From Loripinus fragilis (taxonomy: Eukaryota > Mollusca > Bivalvia > Lucinida > Lucinidae): a stretch of 64,000 nucleotides of DNA. The DNA lies in assembly GCA_964019695.1 (NCBI GenBank), contig OZ026514.1, forward strand, positions 101,539,845-101,603,844, read 5' to 3'. Both the position numbers and the translations under genes were made by a program. Position 1 is the stretch's first letter; every line of letters starts with the position of its first letter. Under the pieces are notes generated by a model, which did no database searches, was not told the origin of the DNA, and saw only the letters and a program-made list of their open reading frames with translations. This document shows, piece by piece, positions 49,719 through 62,344 of the stretch.

Positions 49719-52092
49719 ACAGGCGCGACCCTTACAAAATAGTGAAAATTTTGTACTATCTCAAAATGGGGTAAGAAAATAATTTTTTAGCAAAATTATT
49801 TGTTCCACTCATCAAAAGAAACATTTCTTCAACATTTGGGGCAATTTTTGGAAAAATGAATTTTTGACGGAAAATCGACAGGCGCGGACCTTACAAAATA
49901 GTGAAAATTTTGTACTATCTCAAAATGGGGTAAGAAAATATTTTTTGGCAAAATTATTTGTTCCACTCATCAAATGAAACATTTCTACAACATTTGGGGC
50001 AGTTTTTGGAAAATTGAATTTTTGACGGAAAATCGACAGGCGCGGACCTTTCAAAATAGTGAAAATTTTGTACTATCTCAAAATGAGGTAAGAAAATATT
50101 TTTTGGCAAAATTATTTGTTCCACTCATCAAAAGAAACATTTCTACAACATTTGGGGCAGTTTTTGGAAAATTGAATTTTTGACGGAAAATCGACAGGCG
50201 CGGAACTTTAAGTTACAAAATAGTGAAAATTTTGTACTATCTCAAAATGGGGTAAGAAAATATTTTTTGGCAAAATTATTTGTTCCACTCATCAAAAGAA
50301 ACATTTCTATAATATTTGAGGCAGTTTTTGGAAAATTGAATTTTTGATAGAAAATCGACAGATGTGGACCTTACAAAATAGTGAAAATTATGTACAATCT
50401 CAAAATGGGGTAAAGAAATGTTTTTGGCAAAACTATTTGTTCCAATAAATCAAAAGAAACATTTCTATAACTTTTGAGCCAGTTTTTGGAAAATTGAATT
50501 TTTGGCGGAAAATCAACAGGCACGGACCTTACAAAATAGTGAAAATTTTGTACTATCTTCAAACGGGGTAAGAAAATATTTTTTGGCAAAATTATTTGTT
50601 CCACTCATCTAAAGAAACATTTCTACAATATTTGAGGCAGTTTTTGGAAAATTGAATTTTTGACGGAAAATTGACAGGCGCGGACCTTACAAAATAGTGA
50701 AAATTTTGTACTATCTCAAAATGGGGTAAGAAAATATTTTTTGGCAAAATTATTTGTTCCACTCATCAAAAGAAACATTTCTACAACATTTGAGACACTT
50801 TTTGGAAAATTGAATTGATGACATAAAATCGACAGGCGCGGACCTTACCAAATAGTGAAAATTTTGTACTATCTCAAAATGGGGTAAGAAAATATTTTTT
50901 GGCAAAATTATTTGTTCCACTCATCAAAAGAAACATTTCTACAATATTTGAGGCAGTTTTTGGAAAATTGAATTTTTGACAGAAAATCGACAGATGTGGA
51001 CCTTACAAAATAGTGAAAATTTTGTACTATCTCAAAATGGGGTAAAAAAATGTTTTTGGCAAAACTATTTGTTCCACTCATCAAAAGAAACATTTCTACA
51101 ACATTTGAGGCAGTTTTTGGAAAATTTAATTTTTGACGGAAAATCGACAGGCGCGACCCTTACAAAATAGTGAAAATTTTGTACTATCTCAAAATGGGGT
51201 AAGAAAATAATTTTTTAGCAAAGTTATTTGTTCCACTCATCAAAAGAAACATTTCTTCAACATTTGGGGCAGTTTTTGGAAAATTGAATTTTTGACAGAA
51301 AATCGACAGGCGCGGACCTTACAAAATAGTGACAATTTTGTACTATCTCAAAATGGGGTAAGAAAATATTTTTTGGCAAAATTATTTGTTCCACTCATCA
51401 AAGAAACATTTCTACAACATTTGGGGCAGTTTTCGGAAAATTGAATTTTTGACGGAAAATCGACAGGCGCGGACCTTACAAAATAGTGAAAAATTTGTAC
51501 TATCTCAAAATGGGGTAAGAAAACATTTTTTGGCAAAATTATTTGTTCCACTTATCAAAAGAAACATTTCTACAATATTTGAGGCAGTTTTTGGAAAATT
51601 GAATTTTTGACAGAAAATCGACAGATGTGGACCTTACAAAATAGTGAAAATTTTGTACTATCTCAAAATGGGGTAAAGAAAATTTTTGGCAAAACTATTT
51701 GTTCCAATCATCAAAAGAAACATTTCTTTAACACTTGAGCCAGTTTTTGGAAAATTGAATTTTTGGCGGAAAATCGACAGGCACGCACCTTACAAAATAG
51801 TGAAAATTTTGTACTATCTCAAAATGGGGTAAGAAAATATTTTTTGGCAAAATTATTTGTTCCACTCAACAAATGAAACATTTCTACAACATTTGGGACA
51901 GTTTTTGGAAAATTGAATTTTTGACGGAAAATCGACAGGCGCAACCCTTACAAAATAGTGAAAATTTTGTACTATCTCAAAATGGGGTAAGAAAATATTT
52001 TTTGGCAAAATTATATGTTCCACTCATCAAAGAAAACATTTCTACATCATTTGAGGCAGTTTTTGGAAAATTGAATTTTTGACGGAAAATCG
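49719..52092. repeat. 15-monomer block, unit B
   Basis: Counterpart of 20602-22975 with the same 2,374 bp step to the following segment. Differences seen are 50308 (T against A at 21191) and 50682 (G against A at 21565). Confidence 0.85.
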
Positions 52093-54790
52093 ACAGGCGC
52101 GACCCTTACAAAATAGTGAAAATTTTGTACTATCTCAAAATGGGGTAAGAAAATAATTTTTTAGCAAAATTATTTGTTCCACTCATCAAAAGAAACATTT
52201 CTTCAACATTTGGGGCAATTTTTGGAAAAATGAATTTTTGACGGAAAATCGAAAGGCGCGGACCTTACAAAATAGTGAAAATTTTGTACTATCTCAAAAT
52301 GGGGTAAGAAAATATTTTTTGGCAAAATTATTTGTTCCACTCATCAAATGAAACATTTCTACAACATTTGGGGCAGTTTTTGGAAAATTGAATTTTTGAC
52401 GGAAAATCGACAGGCGCGGACCTTTCAAAATAGTGAAAATTTTGTACTATCTCAAAATGGGGTAAGAAAATATTTTTTGGCAAAATTATTTGTTCCACTC
52501 ATCAAAAGAAACATTTCTACAACATTTGGGGCAGTTTTTGGAAAATTGAATTTTTGACGGAAAATCGACAGGCGCGAACCTTTAAGTTACAAAATAGTGA
52601 AAATTTTGTACTATCTCAAAATGGGGTAAGAAAATATTTTTTGGCAAAATTATTTGTTCCACTCATCAAAAGAAACATTTCTATAATATTTGAGGCAGTT
52701 TTTGGAAAATTGAATTTTTGATAGAAAATCGACAGATGTGGACCTTACAAAATAGTGAAAATTATGTACAATCTCAAAATGGGGTAAAGAAATGTTTTTG
52801 GCAAAACTATTTGTTCCAATAAATCAAAAGAAACATTTCTATAACATTTGAGCCAGTTTTTGGAAAATTGAATTTTTGGCGGAAAATCAACAGGCACGGA
52901 CCTTACAAAATAGTGAAAATTTTGTACTATCTTCAAATGGGGTAAGAAAATATTTTTTGGCAAAATTATTTGTTCCACTCATCTAAAGAAACATTTCTAC
53001 AATATTTGAGGCAGTTTTTGGAAAAATTAATTTTTGACGGAAAATTGACAGGCGCGGACCTTACAAAATAGTGAAAATTTTGTACTATCTCAAAATGGGG
53101 TAAGAAAATATTTTTTGGCAAAATTATTTGTTCCACTCATCAAATGAAACATTTCTACAACATTTGGGGCAGTTTTTGGAAAATTGAATTTTTGACGGAA
53201 AATCGACAGGCGCGGACCTTTCAAAATAGTGAAAATTTTGTACTATCTCAAAATGGGGTAAGAAAATATTTTTTGGCAAAATTATTTGTTCCACTCATCA
53301 AAAGAAACATTTCTACAACATTTGGGGCAGTTTTTGGAAAATTGAATTTTTGACGGAAAATCGACAGGCGCGAACCTTTAAGTTACAAAATAGTGAAAAT
53401 TTTGTACTATCTCAAAATGGGGTAAGAAAATATTTTTTGGCAAAATTATTTGTTCCACTCATCAAAAGAAACATTTCTATAATATTTGAGGCAGTTTTTG
53501 GAAAATTGAATTTTTGATAGAAAATCGACAGATGTGGACCTTACAAAATAGTGAAAATTATGTACAATCTCAAAATGGGGTAAAGAAATGTTTTTGGCAA
53601 AACTATTTGTTCCAATAAATCAAAAGAAACATTTCTATAACATTTGAGCCAGTTTTTGGAAAATTGAATTTTTGGCGGAAAATCAACAGGCACGGACCTT
53701 ACAAAATAGTGAAAATTTTGTACTATCTTCAAATGGGGTAAGAAAATATTTTTTGGCAAAATTATTTGTTCCACTCATCTAAAGAAACATTTCTACAATA
53801 TTTGAGGCAGTTTTTGGAAAAATTAATTTTTGACGGAAAATTGACAGGCGCGGACCTTACAAAATAGTGAAAATTTTGTACTATCTCAAAATGGGGTAAG
53901 AAAATATTTTTTGGCAAAATTATTTGTTCCACTCATCAAAAGAAACATTTCTACAACATTTGAGACACTTTTTGGAAAATTGAATTGATGACATAAAATC
54001 GACAGGCGCGGACCTTACCAAATTGTGAAAATTTTGTACTATCTCAAAATGGGGTAAGAAAATATTTTTTGGCAAAATTATTTGTTCCACTCATCAAAAG
54101 AAACATTTCTATAATATTTGAGGCAGTTTTTGGAAAATTGAATTTTTGATAGAAAATCGACAGATGTGGACCTTACAAAATAGTGAAAATTATGTACAAT
54201 CTCAAAATGGGGTAAAGAAATGTTTTTGGCAAAACTATTTGTTCCAATAAATCAAAAGAAACATTTCTATAACATTTGAGCCAGTTTTTGGAAAATTGAA
54301 TTTTTGGCGGAAAATCAACAGGCACAGACCTTACAAAATAGTGAAAATTTTGTACTATCTTCAAATGGGGTAAGAAAATATTTTTTGGCAAAATTATTTG
54401 TTCCACTCATCTAAAGAAACATTTCTACAATATTTGAGGCAGTTTTTGGAAAATTGAATTTTTGACGGAAAATTGACAGGCGCGGACCTTACAAAATAGT
54501 GAAAATTTTGTACTATCTCAAAATGGGGTAAGAAAATATTTTTTGGCAAAATTATTTGTTCCACTCGTCAAAAGAAACATTTCTACAACATTTGAGACAC
54601 TTTTTGGAAAATTGAATTTTTGACATAAATCGACAGGTGCGAACCTTACCAAATGTTGAAAATTTTGTACTATCTCAAAATGGGGTAAGAAAATATTTTT
54701 TGGCAAAATTATTTGTTCCGCTCATCAAAAGAAACATTTCTACATCATTTGAGGCAGTATTTGGAAAATTGAATTTTTGACGGAAAATCG
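52093..54790. repeat. 5- and 4-monomer step segment, unit B
   Basis: Counterpart of 22976-25673 with 164 bp monomers at 52568 and 53364. It differs from unit A in one monomer near 53300, reading CATCAAAAGAAAC where A reads CATCAAATGAAAC, and near 54453, reading GGAAAATTGAATTTTT where A reads GGAAAAATTAATTTTT. Both changes restore the commoner form and may be small gene-conversion tracts. Confidence 0.83.
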
Positions 54791-55730
54791 ACAGGCCGAC
54801 TTACAAAATAGTGAAAATTTTGTACTATCTCAATATGGGGTAAGAAAATACTTTTTTAGCAATTATTTGTTCCACTCATCAAAAGAAACATTTCTTCAAC
54901 ATTTGGGGCAGTTTTTGGAAAATTGAATTTTTGACTGAAAAGCGACAGGCGCGGACCTTTCAAAATAGTGAAAATTTTGTACTATCTCAAAATGAGGTAA
55001 GAAAATATTTTTCTGCAAAATTATTTGTTCCACTCATCAAAAGAAACATTTCTACAACATTTGAGGCAGTTTTTGGAAAATTGAATTTTTGACTGAAAAG
55101 CGACAGGCGCGGACCTTTCAAAATAGTGAAAATTTTGTACTATCTCAAAATGAGGTAAGAAAATATTTTTCTGCAAAATTATTTGTTCCACTCATCAAAA
55201 GAAACATTTCTACAACATTTGAGGCAGTTTTTGGAAAATTGAATTTTTGACGGAAAATCGACAGACGCGGACCTTACAAAATAGTGAAAATTTTGTACTA
55301 TCTCAAAATGAGGTAAAAAAATATTTTTTGGCAAAATTATTTGTTCCACTCATCAAAAGAAACATTTCTACAACATTTGAGGCAGTTTTTGGAAAATTTA
55401 ATTTTTGACGGAAAATGGACAGGCGCGGACTTTACAAAATAGTGAAAATTTTGTACTATCTCAAAATGGGGTAAAGAAATGTTTTTTGGCATTATTATTT
55501 GTTCCATTTATCAAAAGAAACATTTCTAGATTTGAGACACTTTTTGGAATATTGAATATTTGACGGAAAATCGGCAGGTGCGGACCTTACAAAATAGTGA
55601 AAATTTTGTACTATCTCAAAATGGGGTAAGAAATGTTTTTTGGCAAAATTATTTGTTCCAATCATCAAAAGAAACATTTCTACAACATTTGAGGCAGTTT
55701 TTGGAAAATTGAATTTTTAAAGGAAAATCG
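54791..55730. repeat. Island of six divergent monomers, unit B
   Basis: Counterpart of 25674-26613; every rare variant of that island is reproduced (GGCCGACTTAC, the paired GACTGAAAAGCGACAG, TTTTTCTGCAAAATT, GGCATTATTATTTG, TTCTAGATTTGAG). Its survival in both units shows that these odd monomers were already in the unit before it was duplicated. Confidence 0.88.
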
Positions 55731-56361
55731 ACAGGCACGGACCTTACAAAATAGTGAAAATTTTGTACTATCTCAAAATGGGGTAAGAAAATATTTTTTG
55801 GCAAAATTATTTGTTCCACTCATCAAAAGAAACATTTCTACAACATTTGAGACACTTTTTGGAAAATTGAATTGATGAAATAAAATCGACAGGCACGGAC
55901 CTTACCAAATAGTGAAAATTTTGTACTATCTCAAAATGGAGTAAGAAAATATTTTTTGGCAAAATTATTTGTTCCACTCTTCAAAAGAAACATTTCTACA
56001 ATATTTGAGGCAGTTTTTGGAAAATTGAATTTTTGACAGAAAATCGACAGATGTGGACCTTACAAAATAGTGAAAATTTTGTACTATCTCAAAATGGGGT
56101 AAAGAAATGTTTTTGGCAAAACTATTTGTTCCACTCATCAAAAGGAACATTTCTACAACATTTGAGGCAGTTTTTGGAAAATTGAATTTTTGACGGAAAA
56201 TCGACAGGCGCCACCCTTACAAAATAGTGAAAATTTTGTACTATCTCAAAATGGGGTAAGAAAATAATTTTTGGCAAAGTTATTTGTTCCACTCATCAAA
56301 AGAAACATTTCTTTAACACTTGAGCCAGTTTTTGGAAAATTGAATTTTTGGCGGAAAATCG

Positions 56362-56508
56362 ACAGTGAAAATAGTGAAAATTTTGTACTATCTCAAAATG
56401 GGGTAAGAAAATATTTTTTGGCAAAATTATTTGTTCCACTCATCAAAAGAAACATTTCTACAATATTTGAGGCAGTTTTTGGAAAATTGAATTTTTGACA
56501 GAAAATCG
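56362..56508. repeat. 147 bp monomer with 11 bp deletion (unit B)
   Basis: Exact positional counterpart of 27245-27391 at a shift of 29,117 bp, with the same ACAGTGAAAATAGTG start. Confidence 0.9.
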
Positions 56509-57611
56509 ACAGATGTGGACCTTACAAAATAGTGAAAATTTTGTACTATCTCAAAATGGGGTAAAAAAATGTTTTTGGCAAAACTATTCGTTCCACTCAT
56601 CAAAAGAAACATTTCTTCAACATTTGGGGCAGTTTTTGGAAAATTGAATTTTTGACAGAAAATCGACAGGCGCGGACCTTACAAAATAGTGAAAATTTTG
56701 TACTATCTCAAAATGGGGTAAGAAAATATTTTTTGGCAAAATTATTTGTTCCACTCATCAAAGAAACATTTCTACAACATTTGGGGCAGTTTTCGGAAAA
56801 TTGAATTTTTGACGGAAAATCGACAGGCGCGGACCTTACAAAATAGTGAAAATTTTGTACTATCTCAAAATGGGGTAAGAAAACATTTTTTGGCAAAATT
56901 ATTTGTTCCACTTATCAAAAGAAACATTTCTACAATATTTGAGGCAGTTTTTGGAAAATTGAATTTTTGACAGAAAATCGACAGATGTGGACCTTACAAA
57001 ATAGTGAAAATTTTGTACTATCTCTTAATGGGGTAAAGAAAATTTTTGGCAAAATTATTTGTTCCACTCAACAAATGAAACATTTCTACATCATTTGAGG
57101 CAGTTTTTGGAAAATTGAATTTTTGACGGAAAATCGACAGGCGCGACCCTTACAAAATAGTGAAAATTTTGTTCTATCTCAAAATGGGGTAAGAAAATAA
57201 TTTTTTAGCAAAATTATTTGTTCCACTCATCAAAAGAAACATTTCTTCAACATTTGGGGCAATTTTTGGAAAAATGAATTTTTGACGGAAAATCGACAGG
57301 CGCGGACCTTACAAAATAGTGAAAATTTTGTACTATCTCAAAATGGGGTAAGAAAATATTTTTCGGCAAAATTATTTGTTCCACTCATCAAATGAAACAT
57401 TTCTACAACATTTGGGGCAGTTTTTGGAAAATTGAATTTTTGACGGAAAATCGACAGGCGCGAACCTTTCAAAATAGTGAAAATTTTGTACTATCTCAAA
57501 ATGAGGTAAGAAAATATTTTTTGGCAAAATTATTTGTTCCACTCATCAAAAGAAACATTTCTACAACATTTGGGGCAGTTTTTGGAAAATTATATTTTTG
57601 ACGGAAAATCG

Positions 57612-57773
57612 GCAGGCGCGGACCTTTAAGTTACAAAATAGTGAAAATTTTGTACTATCTCATAATGGGATAAAGAAAATTTTTGGCAAAACTATTTGTT
57701 CCATTCATCAAAAGAAACATTTCTTTAACACTTGAGCCAGTTTTTGGAAAATTGAATTTTTGGCGGAAAATCG
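57612..57773. repeat. Hybrid monomer at a one-monomer deletion in unit B
   Basis: Unit A has a 164 bp monomer (28495) followed by a GATGTGG monomer reading CTCATAATGGGATAAAG (28659). Unit B has one 162 bp monomer that starts with the 6 bp insertion of the first and continues with CTCATAATGGGATAAAG of the second. The loss is exactly 158 bp, as expected from an exchange within the shared stretch TAGTGAAAATTTTGTAC. Confidence 0.92.
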
Positions 57774-60700
57774 ACAGGCACGCACCTTACAAAATAGTGA
57801 AAATTTTGTACTATCTCAAAATGGGGTAAGAAAATATTTTTTGGCAAAATTATTTGTTCCACTCAACAAATGAAACATTTCTACAACATTTGGGACAGTT
57901 TTTGGAAAATTGAATTTTTGACGGAAAATCGACAGGAGCGACCCTTACAAAATAGTGAAAATTTTGTACTATCTCAAAATGGGGTAAGAAAATATTTTTT
58001 GGCAAAATTATTTGTTCCACTCATCAAAGGAAACATTTCTACATCATTTGAGGCAGTTTTTGGAAAATTGAATTTTTGACGGAAAATCGACAGGCGCGAC
58101 CCTTACAAAATAGTGAAAATTTTGTACTATCTTAAAATGGGGTAAGAAAATAATTTTTTAGCAAAATTATTTGTTCCACTCATCAAAAGAAACATTTCTT
58201 CAACATTTGGGGCAATTTTTGGAAAAATGAATTTTTGACGGAAAATCGACAGGCGCGGACCTTACAAAATAGTGAAAATTTTGTACTATCTCAAAATGGG
58301 GTAAGAAAATATTTTTTGGCAAAATTATTTGTTCCACTCATCAAATGAAACATTTCTACATTATTTGGGGCAGTTTTTGGAAAATTGAATTTTTGACGGA
58401 AAATCGACAGGCGCGAACCTTTCAAAATAGTGAAAATTTTGTACTATCTCAAAATGAGGTAAGAAAATATTTTTTGGCAAAATTATTTGTTCCACTCATC
58501 AAAAGAAACTTTCTACAATATTTGAGGCAGTTTTTGGAAAATTGAATTTTTGACAGAAAATCGACAGATGTGGACCTTACAAAATAGTGAAAATTTTGTA
58601 CTATCTCAAAATGGGGTAAAAAAATGTTTTTGGCAAAACTATTTGTTCCACTCATCAAAAGAAACATTTCTTCAACATTTGGGGCAGTTTTTGGAAAATT
58701 GAATTTTTGACAGAAAACCGACAGGCGCGGACCTTACAAAATAGTGAAAATTTTGTACTATCTCAAAATGGGGTAAGAAAATATTTTTTAGCAAAATTAT
58801 TTGTTCCACTCATCAAAGAAACATTTCTTCAACATTTGGGGCAGTTTTTGGAAAATTGAATTTTTGACGGAAAATCGACAGGCGCGGACTTTACAAAATA
58901 GTGAAAATTTTGTACTATCTCAAAATGGGGTAAAGAAATGTTTTTTGGCATTATTATTTGTTCCATTTATCAAAAGAAACATTTCCAGATTTGAGACACT
59001 TTTTGGAATATTGAATATTTGACGGAAAATCGGCAGGTGCGGACCTTACAAAATAGTGAAAATTTTGTACTATCTCAAAATGGGGTAAGAAATGTTTTTT
59101 GGCAAAATTATTTGTTCCAATCATCAAAAGAAACATTTCTACAACATTTGAGGCAGTTTTTGGAAAATTGAATTTTTAAAGGAAAATCGACAGGCACGGA
59201 CCTTACAAAATAGTGAAAATTTTGTACTATCTCAAAATGGGGTAAGAAAATATTTTTTGGCAAAATTATTTGTTCCACTCATCAAAAGAAACATTTCTAC
59301 AACATTTGAGACACTTTTTGGAAAATTGAATTGATGAAATAAAATCGACAGGCACGGACCTTACCAAATAGTGAAAATTTTGTACTATCTCAAAATGGGG
59401 TAAGAAAACATTTTTTGGCAAAATTATTTGTTCCACTCATCAAAAGAAACATTTCTACAATATTTGAGGCAGTTTTTGGAAAATTGAATTTTTGACAGAA
59501 AATCGACAGATGTGGACCTTACAAAATAGTGAAAATTTTGTAATATCTCAAAATGGGGTAAAGAAATGTTTTTGGCAAAACTATTTGTTCCACTCATCAA
59601 AAGAAACATTTCTACAACATTTGAGGCAGTTTTTGGAAAATTGAATTTTTGATGGAAAATCGACAGGCGCGACCCTTACAAAATAGTGAAAATTTTGTAC
59701 TATCTCAAAATGGGGTAAGAAAATAATTTTTGGCAAAGTTATTTGTTCCATTCATCAAAAGAAACATTTCTTTAACACTTGAGCCAGTTTTTGGAAAATT
59801 GAATTTTTGGCGGAAAATCGACAGGCACGCACCTTACAAAATAGTGAAAATTTTGTTCTATCTCAAAATGGGGTAAGAAAATATTTTTTGGCAAAATTAT
59901 TTGTTCCACTCATCAAATGAAACATTTCTACAACATTTGGGGCAGTTTTTGGAAAATTGAATTTTTGACGGAAAATCGACAGGTGCGGACCTTTCAAAAT
60001 AGTGAAAATTTTGTACTATCTCAAAATGGGGTAAGAAAATGTTTTTGGCAAAACTATTTGTTCCAATCATCAAAAGAAACATTTCTATAACGTTTGAGCC
60101 AGTTTTTGGAAAATTGAATTTTTGGCGGAAAATCGACAGGCACGGACCTTACAAAATAGTAAAAATTTTGTACTATCTCAAAATGGGGTAAGAAAATATT
60201 TTTTGGCAAAATTATTTGTTCCACTCATCAAAAGAAACATTTCTACAACATTTGGGGCAGTTTTTGGAAAATTGAATTTTTGACGGAAAATCGACAGGCG
60301 CTAACCTTACAAAATAGTGAAAATTTTGTACTATCTCAAAATGGGGTAAGAAAACATTTTTTGGCAAAATTATTTGTTCTACTCATCAAAAGAAACATTT
60401 CTACAATATTTGAGGCAGTTTTTGGAAAATTGAATTTTTGACAGAAAATCGACAGATGTGGACCTTACAAAATAGTGAAAATTTTGTACCATCTCAAAAT
60501 GGGGAAAAAAATGTTTTTGGCAAAACTATTTGTTCCAATCATCAAAAGAAACATTTCTATAACACTTGAGCCAGTTTTTGGAAAATTGAATTTTTGGCGG
60601 AAAATCGACAGGCACGGACCTTACAAAATAGTGAAAATTTTGAACTATCTCAAAATGGGGTAAGAAAATATTTTTTGACAAAATTATTTGTTCCACTCAT

Positions 60701-60923
60701 CAAAAGAAACATTTCTACAACATTTGGGGCAGTTTTTGGTAAATTGAATTTTTGACGGAAAATCGACAGGCGCGGACCTTACAAAATAGTGAAAATTTTG
60801 TACTATCTCAAAATGGGGTAAGAAAATATTTTTTGGCAAAATTATTTGTTCCACTCATCAGAAGAAACATTTCTACATCATTTGAGGCAGTTTTTGGAAA
60901 ATTGAATTTTTGACGGAAAATCG

Positions 60924-62344
60924 ACAGGCGCGACCCTTACAAAATAGTGAAAATTTTGTACTATCTCAAAATGGGGTAAGAAAATAATTTTTTAGCAAAA
61001 TTATTTGTTCCACTCATCAAAAGAAACATTTCTTCAACATTTGGGGCAGTTTTTGGAAAATTTAATTTTTGACGGAAAATCGACAGGCGCGGACCTTACA
61101 AAATAGTGAAAATTTTGTACTATCTCAAAATGGGGTAAGAAAATATTTTCTGGCAAAATTATTTGTTCCACTCATCAAATGAAACATTTCTACAACATTT
61201 GGGGCAGTTTTTGGAAAATTGAATTTTTGACAGAAAATCGACAGGCGCGAAACCTTTCAAAATAGTGAAAATTTTGTACTATCTCAAAATGAGGTAAGAA
61301 AATATTTTTTGGCAAAATTATTTGTTCCACTCATCAAAAGAACATTTCTACAACATTTGGGGCAGTTTTTGGAAAATTGAATTTTTGACGGAAAATCGAC
61401 AGGCGCGGACCTTTCAAAATAGTGAAAATTTTGTACTATCTCAAAATGGGGTAAGAAAATATTTTTTGGCAAAATTATTTGTTCCACTCATCAAATGAAA
61501 CATTTCTACAACATTTGGGGCAGTTTTTGGAAAATTGAATTTTTGACGGAAAATCGACAGGCGCGGCCTTTCAAAATAGTGAAAATTTTGTACTATCTCA
61601 AAATGGGGTAAGAAAATATTTTTTGGCAAAATTATTTGTTCCACTCATCAAAAGAAACATTTCTATAATATTTGAGGCAGTTTTTGGAAAATTGAATTTT
61701 TGATAGAAAATCGACAGATGTGGACCTTACAAAATAGTGAAAATTATGTAATATCTCAAAATGGGGTAAAGAAATGTTTTTGGCAAAACTATTTGTTCCA
61801 CTCATCAAAAGAAACATTTCTACAACATTTGAGGCAGTTTTTGGAAAATTGAATTTTTGATGGAAAATCGACAGGCGCGACCCTTACAAAATAGTGAAAA
61901 TTTTGTACTATCTCAAAATGGGGTAAGAAAATAATTTTTGGCAAAGTTATTTGTTCCACTCATCAAAAGAAACATTTCTTTAACACTTGAGCCAGTTTTT
62001 GGAAAATTGAATTTTTGGCGGAAAATCGACAGGCACGCACCTTACAAAATAGTGAAAATTTTGTTCTATCTCAAAATGGGGTAAGAAAATATTTTTTGGC
62101 AAAATTATTTGTTCCACTCAACAAATGAAACATTTCTACAACATTTGGGACAGTTTTTGGAAAATTGAATTTTTGACGGAAAATCGACAGGCGCGACCCT
62201 TACAAAATAGTGAAAATTTTGTACTATCTCAAAATGGGGTAAGAAAATATTTTTTGGCAAAATTATTTGTTCCACTCATCAAAGGAAACATTTCTACATC
62301 ATTTGAGGCAGTTTTTGGAAAATTGAATTTTTGACGGAAAATCG
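60924..62344. repeat. Nine extra monomers between HOR units B and C
   Basis: This 1,421 bp segment is absent at the A/B junction. It matches 19181-20601 in unit A (shift 41,743) and 48298-49718 in unit B (shift 12,626), including the monomer with TTTAATTTTT near 61060, the GCGCGAAACC monomer and the GATAGAAAATCG monomer. It makes the distance from the start of B to the start of C 30,380 bp (29,117 minus 158 plus 1,421), so the large unit is not of fixed length. Confidence 0.88.

Larger units (their letters stand above)
31965..60923. repeat. Higher-order repeat unit B, 28,959 bp, about 184 monomers
   Basis: This is the second copy of the large unit, collinear with unit A at a shift of 29,117 bp until about 57620 and 28,959 bp afterwards, the difference being one 158 bp monomer. 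I noticed only about twenty substitutions against unit A by eye. The unit ends at 60923, where the array does not restart as unit C but continues with nine monomers of the 19.2 kb / 48.3 kb type. Confidence 0.93.
55731..60923. repeat. Right part of unit B, about 33 monomers
   Basis: Counterpart of 26614-31964 with one monomer fewer at about 57620. Rare differences from unit A: 57302-57303 (GGCGCGG against GGCTTGG near 28184), TTATATTTTTG near 57591, GGAGCGACCC near 57934, and TACTATCTC near 59070 where A has TACTTTCTC. Confidence 0.83.
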
